64,000 nt of DNA from Salipaludibacillus agaradhaerens (lineage in GTDB: Bacteria; Bacillota; Bacilli; Bacillales; Salisediminibacteriaceae). Positions 44,658-53,049 of this stretch are shown piece by piece. The notes under the pieces are model-generated. The model saw nothing but the letters and a program-made list of their open reading frames with translations, was not told where the DNA came from and made no database searches. Location: assembly GCF_002019735.1 (NCBI RefSeq), contig NZ_KV917378.1:3994869-4058868 (forward strand), written 5' to 3'. The position numbers and the translations under genes are program-made. The first letter of the stretch is position 1, and each line of letters opens with the position of its first letter.

Positions 44658-45764
44658 ATGAGTATTGATCATATTCTTGATCGGGTAAGACAAGGGGAGC
44701 GTCTCTCAGTTGATGATGCCATTGAACTATACAAGAGTGATGAAGTAGAAAAAATGGGTGAACTAGCTAATGACATTATGAAAAAGTGGCATCCAGAGCC
44801 TGAAACGACCTTTGTTATTGGCAGAAACGTTAATTATACAAACCTGTGTGATACATATTGCCGGTTTTGTGCATTTTATCGTCCGCCAAACGCGAAAGAC
44901 GGATACGTATTGGATAACGAAGAGATTTTTAGAAAAATACAAGAAACGATAGATGTGGATGGAACAGAGATTTTAATGCAGGGCGGGACGAACCCTAATT
45001 TACCTTTTAGTTATTACACAAACTTACTGAGAGAAATCAAAAAGCGGTTTGACATTACAATGCATTCTTTCTCACCAGCAGAGATTTATAAAATGGTTGA
45101 AGTATCAGGACTTTCATTAGAGGAAGTGTTAAAAGAGCTCCACGAGGCTGGACTTGATTCTGTCCCAGGGGGTGGAGCAGAAATTCTTGATAACCGAACT
45201 AGACGTCGGATCAGTCGTCTCAAAGGTACTTGGGAAGAGTGGATTGACTGCATGAAAGCAGTTAAAAAAGCAGGGATGCACGGAACTGCTACAATGGTCA
45301 TCGGTTTTGGAGAAACATATGAAGAACGCGCGTTGCACCTTCAAAGAGTGCGCGATGCTCAAGACGAAGCGGACTGTTTTCTCGCCTTTATTTCTTGGAC
45401 GTTCCAACCTGACAATACAAATATGAAAGGGGAAAGAATAACCCCAAGAGAGTATTTAAAGAATCTGGCCATATCTCGTATTTTTCTTGATAATATCGCT
45501 AATTTTCAATCCTCGTGGGTTACGATGGGGCCGGAAACAGGCAAGAAGTCTCTATCATATGGATGTAACGATTTTGGGAGCACGATGATGGAGGAAAATG
45601 TTGTGTCAGCAGCAGGTGCTACTTATAAAGTAGATACGAACCTTATTATCCGTTTTATTCGTGAAGCCGGAAAAATTCCTGTGCAACGAGATACGAAATA
45701 CAACCATATTCGTACCTTTAAAGAGGGAGAAAAAGCGGAGCGGGACTTTGTGATGCAAAATTAG
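44658..45764 (+). CDS. mqnC: Cyclic dehypoxanthine futalosine synthase MqnC (radical SAM)
   Basis: A 368-residue radical SAM enzyme. The cluster motif CxxxCxxC is Cys64, Cys68 and Cys71 within YTNLCDTYCRFCAFYR, the arrangement and surrounding residues typical of MqnC. QGGTNPNLPFSYY, the PAEIY segment, GLDSVPGGGAEIL and the PFQPxxT-like WTFQPDNTNM also fit. MqnC cyclises dehypoxanthine futalosine in the alternative menaquinone pathway. A relative such as MqnE is less likely given the length and motifs. No other mqn gene is in the window. The gene sits where B. subtilis has ytxB. GGAGGAG precedes the ATG, and a strong terminator follows. Confidence 0.9.
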   Translation: MSIDHILDRVRQGERLSVDDAIELYKSDEVEKMGELANDIMKKWHPEPETTFVIGRNVNYTNLCDTYCRFCAFYRPPNAKDGYVLDNEEIFRKIQETIDVDGTEILMQGGTNPNLPFSYYTNLLREIKKRFDITMHSFSPAEIYKMVEVSGLSLEEVLKELHEAGLDSVPGGGAEILDNRTRRRISRLKGTWEEWIDCMKAVKKAGMHGTATMVIGFGETYEERALHLQRVRDAQDEADCFLAFISWTFQPDNTNMKGERITPREYLKNLAISRIFLDNIANFQSSWVTMGPETGKKSLSYGCNDFGSTMMEENVVSAAGATYKVDTNLIIRFIREAGKIPVQRDTKYNHIRTFKEGEKAERDFVMQN

Positions 45765-45809
45765 CATAATACTTTAGGAAAGAAAAGGTATCTAGAGAAT
45801 TTAACTATT

Positions 45810-45848
45810 GGTATCAATCATTTCATTTTAATGATTGATACCTTTTTT
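45810..45848 (+). terminator. Terminator after mqnC
   Basis: A perfect 13-bp stem (GGTATCAATCATT / AATGATTGATACC) with a seven-base loop and TTTTTT. Confidence 0.95.
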
Positions 45849-46023
45849 ACGTGGACACCTATCAAGGGGTGACAGGTTATCTTTGTCACATCACCTTTTT
45901 AAATTTCATAAGTCGGTAAAATGGTGGTGTGTCGCGTCACCTTGGTTAAAACACGTAGTAAAAATGCGAAGCAAACAGTTCTTTTTTTACTTAATCACCT
46001 CTTTTATACACAGAGGTCGAAAA

Positions 46024-46132
46024 CTTCAACTCATAAAACTAATCAGGCTCCATATACATGTACTAGTGTGAGGAGTTGAAGCACAACATGGGGAAGCACT
46101 ACTTAGACCCTCAACTCGAAATGGACGACTAG
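46024..46132 (+). other. ytxC leader: inverted repeat and possible 14-residue peptide
   Basis: CTTCAACTC (46024-46032) and GAGTTGAAG (46073-46081) are perfect inverted repeats. From ATG 46088 a 14-codon frame (MGKHYLDPQLEMDD) ends at TAG 46132, inside the ribosome site of ytxC (AGGAGGGG), so it could couple translation. Nothing else is recognised in the gap between the mqnC terminator and ytxC. Confidence 0.3.
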
Positions 46133-46144
46133 GAGGGGCTGCTG

Positions 46145-47038
46145 TTGCTAGTTATTGAGTTTAAGGATTCACACATCGGTGAAGCCTTTTATCATCAACT
46201 GAAACAATCATTAGCTGTTACAAAACGATCGAATGACGACCTCATTCATATTCATTTTAAAGAAAAGGAGACATTGACAACGTTATCGATTGAAGGACTT
46301 AATTCTCTGCGAAGAGATGAGCAACAAGCTATCATCAGTGTTCTTACAAATGTAACAATCACTCACTTTTTTCCTAAGTGGTTAAAGGAATTTCTTAAAG
46401 ACATGTTCTATTATGAAGATGAACAAGAAATTCAAGCTATTATTCAAACAGCTAAATCATTATTTTTTCCATCTGGTGGGGAAGAAGACAGAAATTTCAC
46501 CATGGCCTTTTTACAGTGGCAACAAGATATTTTCCAAAAGTTAGCACCATTTGTCGAAAATAATATCTCATTTTCCTTTGATTCGTTTTTGTTTTTCCGC
46601 TTGAAGCCTTCTCGTGAAAAACTGTTATCTTTAGCGGAGTTAGCTATTGATGAATACAAACTGGAAATGGAATATCAATTAATGCTTGATCGTTGTCGTG
46701 ATTTTTTGAAAAGACAATCACCGCGGGTGCATACCGTTTACGTTTTTTTGAAGAATGGCATTGAGTTTTATGATAGTGAAATGAAAAAAATTTCTGTACA
46801 ACAAATTTATGAATGGTTAGAAACCGGAACCCCATTTGAAAAGAATTTGCCAGTTAATGAACGAATGATCGGACCGCTTGTCAGTATGGCACCTAAGAAA
46901 ATTATCATTGATTCTGCTTATTGTGATGATGACTTATATCATACGCTTAAAAATATATTTGAGGAACGACTCTTTACATCTTCTATGACGTTTGTTCAAA
47001 AACAACCTTCTGTTAAAAGATCTTCATTTCTGTCTTGA
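46145..47038 (+). CDS. ytxC: YtxC family sporulation protein
   Basis: A 297-residue protein without signal peptide or clear membrane helix, rich in aromatic and charged residues. Length and location between dnaI and thrS match B. subtilis YtxC, annotated as a putative sporulation protein; its biochemical role is unknown. The start is TTG 46145, about seven bases after AGGAGGGG, and the first residues MLVIEFKD read sensibly. The TGA stop (47036-47038) lies inside the -35 element of the thrS promoter, an unusually tight packing. Confidence 0.8.
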   Translation: MLVIEFKDSHIGEAFYHQLKQSLAVTKRSNDDLIHIHFKEKETLTTLSIEGLNSLRRDEQQAIISVLTNVTITHFFPKWLKEFLKDMFYYEDEQEIQAIIQTAKSLFFPSGGEEDRNFTMAFLQWQQDIFQKLAPFVENNISFSFDSFLFFRLKPSREKLLSLAELAIDEYKLEMEYQLMLDRCRDFLKRQSPRVHTVYVFLKNGIEFYDSEMKKISVQQIYEWLETGTPFEKNLPVNERMIGPLVSMAPKKIIIDSAYCDDDLYHTLKNIFEERLFTSSMTFVQKQPSVKRSSFLS

Positions 47039-47063
47039 TTTTCTAGTCATACATGATTATAAT
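47035..47063 (+). promoter_or_regulatory. Promoter of thrS
   Basis: TTGATT and a perfect TATAAT with a 17-base spacer. The -35 overlaps the ytxC stop codon. Confidence 0.75.
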
Positions 47064-47090
47064 ACTATCCATAAGCAAACTGTCTATAAA

Positions 47091-47345
47091 AGCGATGAAA
47101 AGGACATGAATCATGAGGTGAGTCATACAGAGAAGGAAGCCATTGGCTGGAAGTTTCCTATGATCAATCCATGGATTTACCCCCTTAGAGCTGCAACTTG
47201 GAACAGACAACTGTCTTAGTATATGTTTGCCGGTTTTCCCCGTTACGGAATGAATGAAGCTGAATATGTGTATGCTATTCAGAAACAAGGGTGGAACCAC
47301 GGTCTCACACTCGTCCCTTTTGATTGAGGGATGAGTGTTTTTTGC
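47091..47345 (+). ncRNA. T-box riboswitch upstream of thrS
   Basis: The T-box sequence AAGGGTGGAACCACG occurs at 47287-47301. Stem I begins with AGCGATGAAAAGGACATGAATC near 47091, a usual T-box opening. The terminator is CACTCGTCCCT / AGGGATGAGTG (47308-47318 / 47327-47337) plus T6. Uncharged tRNA-Thr should favour the antiterminator. A Thr codon (ACA) in TTGGAACAGAC near 47205 is a candidate specifier, but I cannot settle it without folding. Confidence 0.9.
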
Positions 47346-47410
47346 GTGCTATTTTAGATACTCGCTGCGATAACCGTCCCTGGAGAGATTATAAAAAAGG
47401 AGTGGGTCAC

Positions 47411-49363
47411 ATGGCAGATGGTAAAGAGATGATTCAACTAACTTTTCCTGATGGAGCTAAGAAAGAATTTTTAAAGGGAACGACAACCGACGAGATCGCT
47501 GCCTCTATCTCTCCGGGCTTGAGAAAGAATGCTTTAGCCGGGAAGCTTGATGGAGAGCATATTGATCTTAATGAGCCGATTTTAACTGATGGAAAAGTAG
47601 AAATTATCACGTATGATACGGAAGATGGTCTTCATATCTTAAGACATAGTACTGCTCATTTACTAGCACAAGCAGTCAAAAGGTTGTATGACGATGTTAA
47701 GCTTGGTGTGGGACCAGTCATTGAAGAAGGCTTCTATTATGACATTGAAATGCCTCATAAACTGACACCAGAGGATTTACCAAAGATCGAAAAAGAAATG
47801 AAACGCATTATGGATGAAAATCTTCAGATTAGACGTATCGAAGTGAGTCGTGAAGAAGCCATGGAAAAATACAAGAAAATCGGCGATGAGTTAAAACTAG
47901 AATTGCTTGAAGACATACCAGAAGGTGAATCGATTAGTATTTATGAGCAAGGAGAGTTTTTTGATCTTTGTCGCGGCGTGCACGTTCCTTCTACGAGTAA
48001 ATTGAAGAAATTTAAATTATTGCAAATAAATGGGGCTTATTGGCGTGGTGACAGCAAAAATAAAATGCTGCAACGTATTTATGGGACTGCCTTTCCGAAA
48101 CAGTCACAAGTTGATGACTATTTAAAGCTTCTTGAAGAAAGGAAGGAGCGGGATCACAGGAAACTAGGGAAAGAGCTCGAAATATTTACAGTCAATCAAA
48201 AAGTGGGACAAGGATTACCACTTTGGTTACCTAAAGGGGCAACTGTTCGTCGAATTATCGAGCGATATATCGTCGATGTTGAAGAACGATTAGGTTATGA
48301 TCACGTCTATACACCTGTGCTTGGAAGTGTTGAATTATATAAAACTTCAGGACATTGGGATCATTATCAGGATGATATGTTCCCTGTGTTGGAGATGGAT
48401 AACGAGGATCTTGTTCTTCGCCCGATGAATTGCCCGCATCATATGATGATTTACAAGAATCAAAAACACAGCTATCGCAATTTGCCCCTAAGAATTGCTG
48501 AGCTAGGTACCATGCATCGTCATGAGATGTCTGGGGCTCTCGCCGGGCTACAACGTGTGCGGGGCATGACTTTGAATGACGCTCATATTTTTGCCCGACC
48601 AGATCAATTAAAAGAGGAATTTATTCGCGTTGTAGAATTAATTCAAGCCGTGTACGATGATTTCGGAATTAATGACTATTATTTCCGCTTATCTTACCGG
48701 GATCCTGAAGATAAAGAAAAATATATTGATAATAATGAGATGTGGGAGAAAGCGCAAGGAATGTTAAAAGAAGCAGCTGATGAAATGGGTGTTGATTATA
48801 TAGAAGCTGAAGGAGAAGCCGCTTTTTACGGGCCGAAGCTTGACGTTCAAGTAAAAACAGCTTTAGGAAAAGATGAAACACTTTCTACAGTCCAACTAGA
48901 CTTCCTCCTTCCTGAGCGATTTGATTTAACGTATACAGGAGAAGATGGGAAAGATCATCGTCCAGTGGTCATACATCGCGGTGTTGTTTCAACGATGGAA
49001 CGTTTTGTTGCCTTCCTGTTAGAAGAATATAAAGGGGCTTTTCCAACATGGCTCGCCCCAGTACAAGTACAAGCTATTCCTGTTAGTGACGTTCATATGG
49101 ATTACGTCCGTAAAGTTGAAGCTGAGCTTAAAAAAGCAGGTGTACGTGTGAATGTAGATGTAAGAGATGAAAAATTAGGCTATAAAATTCGTGAAGCTCA
49201 AATGAAAAAGATTCCGTACTTGCTCGTTCTTGGTGACAAGGAAATCGCCACAAATGGCGTTAATGTCCGACGTTATGGTCAAAAAGAAACTGAAGAGGTT
49301 TCACTTGACCAATTTATAGGTCAGATTCAAGAAGACATTAAAAATTATTCGAGGCAACGCTAA
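47411..49363 (+). CDS. thrS: Threonyl-tRNA synthetase
   Basis: A class II synthetase of 650 residues. Domains: TGS (about 1-65), the SAD editing-type domain with [15 protein letters not shown], the catalytic core (about 270-540) and the anticodon-binding domain (about 545-645). Zinc ligands are Cys in [10 protein letters not shown], His in the NDAHIFA segment and His in [17 protein letters not shown] 47411 follows AAAAAGGAGTG, after the T-box terminator; a longer frame that starts inside the terminator is spurious. Full length. Regulated by the T-box upstream. Confidence 0.97.
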   Translation: MADGKEMIQLTFPDGAKKEFLKGTTTDEIAASISPGLRKNALAGKLDGEHIDLNEPILTDGKVEIITYDTEDGLHILRHSTAHLLAQAVKRLYDDVKLGVGPVIEEGFYYDIEMPHKLTPEDLPKIEKEMKRIMDENLQIRRIEVSREEAMEKYKKIGDELKLELLEDIPEGESISIYEQGEFFDLCRGVHVPSTSKLKKFKLLQINGAYWRGDSKNKMLQRIYGTAFPKQSQVDDYLKLLEERKERDHRKLGKELEIFTVNQKVGQGLPLWLPKGATVRRIIERYIVDVEERLGYDHVYTPVLGSVELYKTSGHWDHYQDDMFPVLEMDNEDLVLRPMNCPHHMMIYKNQKHSYRNLPLRIAELGTMHRHEMSGALAGLQRVRGMTLNDAHIFARPDQLKEEFIRVVELIQAVYDDFGINDYYFRLSYRDPEDKEKYIDNNEMWEKAQGMLKEAADEMGVDYIEAEGEAAFYGPKLDVQVKTALGKDETLSTVQLDFLLPERFDLTYTGEDGKDHRPVVIHRGVVSTMERFVAFLLEEYKGAFPTWLAPVQVQAIPVSDVHMDYVRKVEAELKKAGVRVNVDVRDEKLGYKIREAQMKKIPYLLVLGDKEIATNGVNVRRYGQKETEEVSLDQFIGQIQEDIKNYSRQR

Positions 49364-49417
49364 ATGTTAAGTGAGAGGATCTGAAATTCTTATTTAGGTT
49401 TCATGAGAGAATGTGTG

Positions 49418-49446
49418 TTGACAAGGCTACAACCTTGTGATAAAGT
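49418..49446 (+). promoter_or_regulatory. Promoter of infC-rpmI-rplT
   Basis: A consensus TTGACA is followed by TGTGATAAAGT; the -10 can be read as GATAAA or TAAAGT (spacer 15 or 17), so its exact frame is uncertain. Confidence 0.5.
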
Positions 49447-49449
49447 AAC

Positions 49450-49590
49450 CAAGTGAACATTATACAGAAAACAAAGCAAGAAGAAGCGCCCGCTTCTCAC
49501 CTAGTCGGTCATTAAACTGGCAGGTTATGATTTTTTAATCTTAACACGTATGTAGAAGTGTGGGCGCAGAATGCACCCACACTTTTTTGT
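49450..49590 (+). ncRNA. L20-type autoregulatory leader
   Basis: The leader before infC contains a GAAG...CTTC hairpin near 49480-49497 and ends in a strong terminator. There AGTGTGGG-GCA pairs with TGC-CCCACACT (49557-49583), followed by T6. This is the layout of the Bacillus L20 leader, where free ribosomal protein L20 promotes premature termination. Placement before infC-rpmI-rplT supports it; a covariance search would be decisive. Confidence 0.7.
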
Positions 49591-49691
49591 CACGTCTTTT
49601 CCATGATTTTAGAAGCAGCGACTTTTTAAAATAGGAAGAGAGAAAAGGAATCTCTTGCTTTGAACTGTTATTATTATGGAGGTGGCTCAAC

Positions 49692-50207
49692 ATCAGTAAG
49701 GATATGTTCGTTAACGAAAACATTCGCGCACGGGAAGTTCGTTTAATTGGTGCTAATGGTGATCAAATTGGTGTCAAGTCAAAACAGGAAGCCCTAGACA
49801 TGGCTAGAAATGCTGATTTGGATTTAGTCATGGTTGCACCTAATGCTAAACCTCCTGTCTGCCGAATTATGGACTATGGGAAATATCGTTTCGAGCAGCA
49901 AAAGAAAGACAAAGAAGCTCGTAAAAAGCAAAAGGTTATTAATATCAAAGAAGTTCGTTTAAGTCCAAATATTGAGGATCACGATTTTAACACGAAGCTT
50001 CGAAATGCAAGAAAGTTTTTAAGTAAGGGGGATAAAGTGAAAGCAGCTATCCGTTTCCGTGGACGTGCTATCACTCACTCCGAGCTTGGCCGAGATGTTC
50101 TTATGAAACTAGCTGAGGAATGCAAAGATATCTCAACTATAGAATCAAAGCCTAAGATGGAAGGGCGCAGCATGTTTTTAGTCCTCGCCCCGACAGCTGA
50201 AAAGTAA
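49692..50207 (+). CDS. infC: Translation initiation factor IF-3 (ATC start)
   Basis: IF-3 of 171 residues binds the 30S subunit and rejects non-standard start codons. The N-domain has [20 protein letters not shown], the helical linker is Lys/Glu-rich, and the C-domain has [19 protein letters not shown]. The start is read as ATC 49692 (then SKDMFVNE), six bases after GGAGGTGG. ATG 49704 is 18 bases from that site and would lose four residues that fit the family. A rare AUU/AUC start is the known basis of infC autocontrol. Confidence 0.93.
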   Translation: MSKDMFVNENIRAREVRLIGANGDQIGVKSKQEALDMARNADLDLVMVAPNAKPPVCRIMDYGKYRFEQQKKDKEARKKQKVINIKEVRLSPNIEDHDFNTKLRNARKFLSKGDKVKAAIRFRGRAITHSELGRDVLMKLAEECKDISTIESKPKMEGRSMFLVLAPTAEK

Positions 50208-50292
50208 CATCAGTCTTCTAATGCCAGCTTTTCGAGGTTAGGCCGACAATTTATGAAGACAACAATGATTTATTGGACAGGAGGAAATAAGA

Positions 50293-50484
50293 ATGCCTAA
50301 AATGAAAACACATAGCGGTGCATCTAAACGCTTTAAAAGAACTGGGAGCGGGAAACTTAAGCGCGGACACGCTTTTACTAGTCACTTAGCTGCTAACAAA
50401 TCTCAGAAGCAAAAGCGTAAACTACGTAAAGCTGGGCTTGTAAGTAAAGGTGACCAACGACGAATTGATACAATGGTAAAATAA
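50293..50484 (+). CDS. rpmI: 50S ribosomal protein L35
   Basis: A 63-residue, very basic ribosomal protein, slightly shorter than the usual 65-66. [21 protein letters not shown] at the start and [14 protein letters not shown] near the end are diagnostic. ACAGGAGGAAA precedes the ATG. It is the middle gene of infC-rpmI-rplT. Confidence 0.98.
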   Translation: MPKMKTHSGASKRFKRTGSGKLKRGHAFTSHLAANKSQKQKRKLRKAGLVSKGDQRRIDTMVK

Positions 50485-50522
50485 TTAAAACTACTGAGAA
50501 TGACTTATAAGGAGGGATTACG

Positions 50523-50879
50523 ATGGCTAGAGTAAAAGGCGGGTATGTTGCCCGACGGCGTCGTAAAAAAGTTTTAAAACTTGCAAAAGGATATGTAGGT
50601 TCAAAACATAGATTATTTAAAACAGCACAAGGGCAGGTAATGAAATCTTTCCTATATGCTTACCGTGACCGTCGTCAGAAAAAACGCGACTTCCGTAAGC
50701 TTTGGATTGCTCGAATTAATGCAGCAGCCCGTATAAATGGTTTATCTTATAATCGTTTCATGCATGGCTTAAAGCAGTCTGGCATTGACATGAACCGTAA
50801 AATGTTAGCTGATTTAGCAGTCAATGATGAAAAGGCATTTACTGAGCTTGCTGAAAAAGCGAAAGCTGGTTTAAAATAA
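50523..50879 (+). CDS. rplT: 50S ribosomal protein L20
   Basis: A 118-residue basic protein needed for early assembly of the large subunit, and in Bacillus the repressor of its own operon through the leader. The N-terminal extension [20 protein letters not shown] is the RNA-binding arm, and the C-domain carries [26 protein letters not shown] precedes the ATG. A strong terminator closes the operon. Confidence 0.98.
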   Translation: MARVKGGYVARRRRKKVLKLAKGYVGSKHRLFKTAQGQVMKSFLYAYRDRRQKKRDFRKLWIARINAAARINGLSYNRFMHGLKQSGIDMNRKMLADLAVNDEKAFTELAEKAKAGLK

Positions 50880-50891
50880 TACAGTGATTGG

Positions 50892-50937
50892 GAGCGGTAT
50901 ATCAGGTTGGAGATCAACTTGATATACCGCTCTTTTT
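50892..50937 (+). terminator. Terminator after rplT
   Basis: A 13-bp stem GAGCGGTATATCA / TGATATACCGCTC, extended inward by GTTG / CAAC, followed by TTTTT. Confidence 0.93.
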
Positions 50938-50961
50938 AGGTATAAAGTAAAGGCTGTTACT

Positions 50962-51031
50962 TGAATGAATGTCATCATTCAAAATAAGATATCAACATTC
51001 GAATAATGACTCTGATTTTCACTCTAGACAG
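50962..51031 (+). repeat. 70-bp repeat S, copy 1
   Basis: It starts TGAATGAATGTCAT and runs through AAAATAAGAT, with inverted arms GTCATCATTC / GAATAATGAC. It aligns base for base, with about one change in six, to the copy at 52872. Both copies have the same orientation. Confidence 0.7.
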
Positions 51032-51034
51032 ACG

Positions 51035-51067
51035 GACCCTAATGTCCTAATTGAAGGTTCGTTATAT
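51035..51067 (+). repeat. Composite intergenic repeat, copy D (deleted)
   Basis: CCCTAATGTCCTAATTG joins directly to AAGGTTCGTTATAT. This equals the link plus the extreme right end of the composite repeat with the hairpin removed, and it fuses to repeat S just upstream. Confidence 0.55.
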
Positions 51068-51176
51068 CACTGTATATAAATTAAATCACTTAATAAACGA
51101 GATGAACCATTCTAAATAAGGTAGTAAATTGGCCCAAGAGAACAGATTTAAAATAACATATAGTAAGGAGAAACGA

Positions 51177-51449
51177 ATGCAAATAGTTGATATTAGCCTT
51201 GTAATATGGCTTTTAATGATGAATTTAATTGGGATAATATTAATGAAGATAGATAAGCGCCGGGCTCGAAGGAATGAATGGCGAATATCAGAAGCAAGGC
51301 TCTTTTTAATAGCAGCACTCGGTGGCGCAATAGGTATGTGGTTTACATCAAAGGTTATTAGACATAAGACTAAAAAATGGCGTTTTCGCCTCGGATTCCC
51401 ATTGTTTACTATATGTCACGTGGCTTTACTTGTTCATTTTTCTATGTGA
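51177..51449 (+). CDS. ysdA: DUF1294 membrane protein YsdA
   Basis: A 90-residue protein with a hydrophobic N-terminal helix (about 4-24), a basic loop (DKRRARRNEWRISEARL) and two further hydrophobic segments; GGAIGMWFTSKVIRHKT is the DUF1294 hallmark. Function unknown. ATG 51177 follows AAGGAGAA; a longer frame begins upstream but crosses that site. It follows the rplT operon, as in B. subtilis. Confidence 0.9.
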   Translation: MQIVDISLVIWLLMMNLIGIILMKIDKRRARRNEWRISEARLFLIAALGGAIGMWFTSKVIRHKTKKWRFRLGFPLFTICHVALLVHFSM

Positions 51450-51524
51450 AAATAGAGCTTGGTAATTTAATAGCATGTACATTTTTTTTTGGTCATAGAA
51501 TAGATTGAAAGGGGAGATACCATC

Positions 51525-52109
51525 ATGGATTCATTCAACGAAGCAATTCCTCAATTAATAGATGATGCTGGATGGATGGCGCCTGTCCTCTTTATAATTC
51601 TTCATTTAATAAGACCGTTATTATTTATCCCTGTTATTGTTGTATGCATTTTAGGTGGTTATTTATTTGGATTTTTTTATGGAACATTGTATTCTATTGT
51701 AGGTTTATCACTCATGAGTCTCGTGTTTTATAAACTTATAAATTTATTTCCATTTTTTCAGAAGCGTATTATTAAATTAAAACAGAAAGTTTTTAAAGAT
51801 CGATTGCTTACAATTGGGCAAGTTATGATTCTTAGAATGATGCCTTTCGTTCATTTTCATTTACTCTCTTTATATTTAATGGATATGACAAAAACATACC
51901 GTGAGTATATGACATATTCGATTGGTGGTGTCATTTTTCCTTCAATGCTTTACACAGCATTTGGTCAAGGCATCACAGAGCTACCTTGGTATTTATCACT
52001 TGTTTTTTTCGTTCTTCTGGCAATGATTTTTTCCTATTTAGGTAAGAGGGGAACAGCTGTTTATAAATGGGGGAAATTCTTTCCGAGTAAAGTGTATGAA
52101 CGTAGTTGA
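51525..52109 (+). CDS. VTT-domain (TVP38/TMEM64, DedA-like) membrane protein
   Basis: A 194-residue protein with four to five helices. The VTT core is visible: FIPVIVVCILGGYLFGFFYGTLYSIVG, then a cytosolic basic loop (KRIIKLKQKVFKDR), then LRMMPFVHFHLLSLYLMDM. In TVP38 proteins the second segment usually carries RFxPxxPF; here it is RMMPFVHFH. B. subtilis has such a gene (ytxB) between dnaI and ytxC, where mqnC stands here, so this may be its relocated counterpart or a YqeD-type paralog. AAAGGGGAG precedes the ATG. Possible phospholipid scramblase role by family. Confidence 0.82.
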   Translation: MDSFNEAIPQLIDDAGWMAPVLFIILHLIRPLLFIPVIVVCILGGYLFGFFYGTLYSIVGLSLMSLVFYKLINLFPFFQKRIIKLKQKVFKDRLLTIGQVMILRMMPFVHFHLLSLYLMDMTKTYREYMTYSIGGVIFPSMLYTAFGQGITELPWYLSLVFFVLLAMIFSYLGKRGTAVYKWGKFFPSKVYERS

Positions 52110-52346
52110 AGAATGCTAAAACCCCCTTCCACCCATCTTGGGAGCATGATTGGAAGAGTGGCCGTAGCTAAGCTGAGAAGCTAGAAGTATTAGTTAGACG
52201 TTTGGAAATGAAGCTGTGGGACTACGATCAAAATCAGTGGCTTTACTTTTGGAAAACTAACGTTAGGCGTGGGAAACAGAACCTCAATGGAAAGGAACGA
52301 GAGAGTTCTTAAATGACAATCAGCAAACTTCATTTATTGATCCACC
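52110..52346. other. Unassigned intergenic stretch
   Basis: About 235 bases with no credible coding frame. CTTCCA / TGGAAG (near 52125-52157) can pair, and related GTTAGACGTTT and CTAACGTTAGGCGT occur later. I recognise no known RNA family. Confidence 0.5.
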
Positions 52347-52388
52347 AAAAAACAGAAACATTCCTTAAACGGAGCGTTTCTGTTTTTT
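52347..52388. terminator. Bidirectional terminator
   Basis: AAAAAACAGAAAC / GTTTCTGTTTTTT (13 bp) with T-runs on both strands lies between convergent genes. Confidence 0.85.
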
Positions 52389-52445
52389 GTTTAGGAATGT
52401 TTTTCAGTGGCTGCTGGCATGGAGAAGTGTATTTTAAAGAAACGG

Positions 52446-52850
52446 TTACTTTCCTTGTCTTTCAAGGCGTTTTAATAGGTTGCTGATTGGTGGCCGCCAT
52501 TGAATATCAGCTTTGGGATAGCGTAGTCTTAATTCTTTCTCAATAAAATGAAAGTCACGGCGGCTTAACCCATGTAATTGATCGATATCCTCAGAACTAA
52601 CGATAATCGAGGTGACTTCAAAGGAATCGTCAGCCGGGCCAAGGAATTTTTCCGCCTCAAATAAAGCGTTGCGAAACGTAAATAACACATTTTTTCTTAC
52701 GTTATCTGGATCATCAAGTAAATAAAAATAACCATTATGGTAAGCTCTTTCTAATTTACGTCGAGGGTCCAGGGTGTATTTAATTAAACTGAAAATAATA
52801 ATTCCAACGGCTAACAGGAGGAAGATTCGAAATAGAATGACGGTTAACAT
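52446..52850 (-). CDS. ysdB: YsdB membrane protein
   Basis: A 134-residue protein: one N-terminal membrane helix (about 3-25), then a cytoplasmic domain with PRRKLERAYHNGYFYLLDDPDNVRKNV and a conserved FIEKELRLRYPKADIQWRP end. Length and neighbourhood match B. subtilis ysdB, a sigma-W-dependent gene; I could not find a convincing sigma-W promoter here because repeat S directly abuts the start. AAGGAGAG precedes the ATG. Function unknown. Confidence 0.85.
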   Translation of the reverse strand: MLTVILFRIFLLLAVGIIIFSLIKYTLDPRRKLERAYHNGYFYLLDDPDNVRKNVLFTFRNALFEAEKFLGPADDSFEVTSIIVSSEDIDQLHGLSRRDFHFIEKELRLRYPKADIQWRPPISNLLKRLERQGK

Positions 52851-52871
52851 GATATCTCTCCTTCATACACG

Positions 52872-52940
52872 TGAATGAATGTCATAATTCAAAATAAGAT
52901 GCCAAAATTCGAACAATGACTTTGACCTTTACTTCAGACG
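52872..52940 (+). repeat. 70-bp repeat S, copy 2
   Basis: TGAATGAATGTCATAATTC through CTTCAGACG matches the copy at 50962 in the same orientation. It begins only about 20 bases from the ysdB start codon. Confidence 0.7.
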
Positions 52941-52962
52941 GTTTCCCGAGGATATGTCATCA

Positions 52963-52998
52963 GCCAACTTTTGCTCGGTAACCCCTAGCAAAAGTGGC
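52963..52998. repeat. Strong hairpin within the repeat cluster
   Basis: GCC-A-ACTTTTGCT pairs with AGCAAAAGT-GGC over an 11-base loop. The following bases (CTGCGCTCAATCCCCAGGAG) resemble, on the other strand, the GACTCCTG-type intergenic repeat core. Confidence 0.55.
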
Positions 52999-53049
52999 TC
53001 TTCCGACTGCGCTCAATCCCCAGGAGTCGTCGTCTTACGTTTCGGTCAC

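Noticed and set aside
45835-46071. 78-residue open frame after mqnC
   Set aside because: It starts inside the mqnC terminator, has no ribosome site and has random composition.
46992-47219. Open frame overlapping the ytxC end and thrS leader
   Set aside because: Explained by ytxC and the T-box; no ribosome site.
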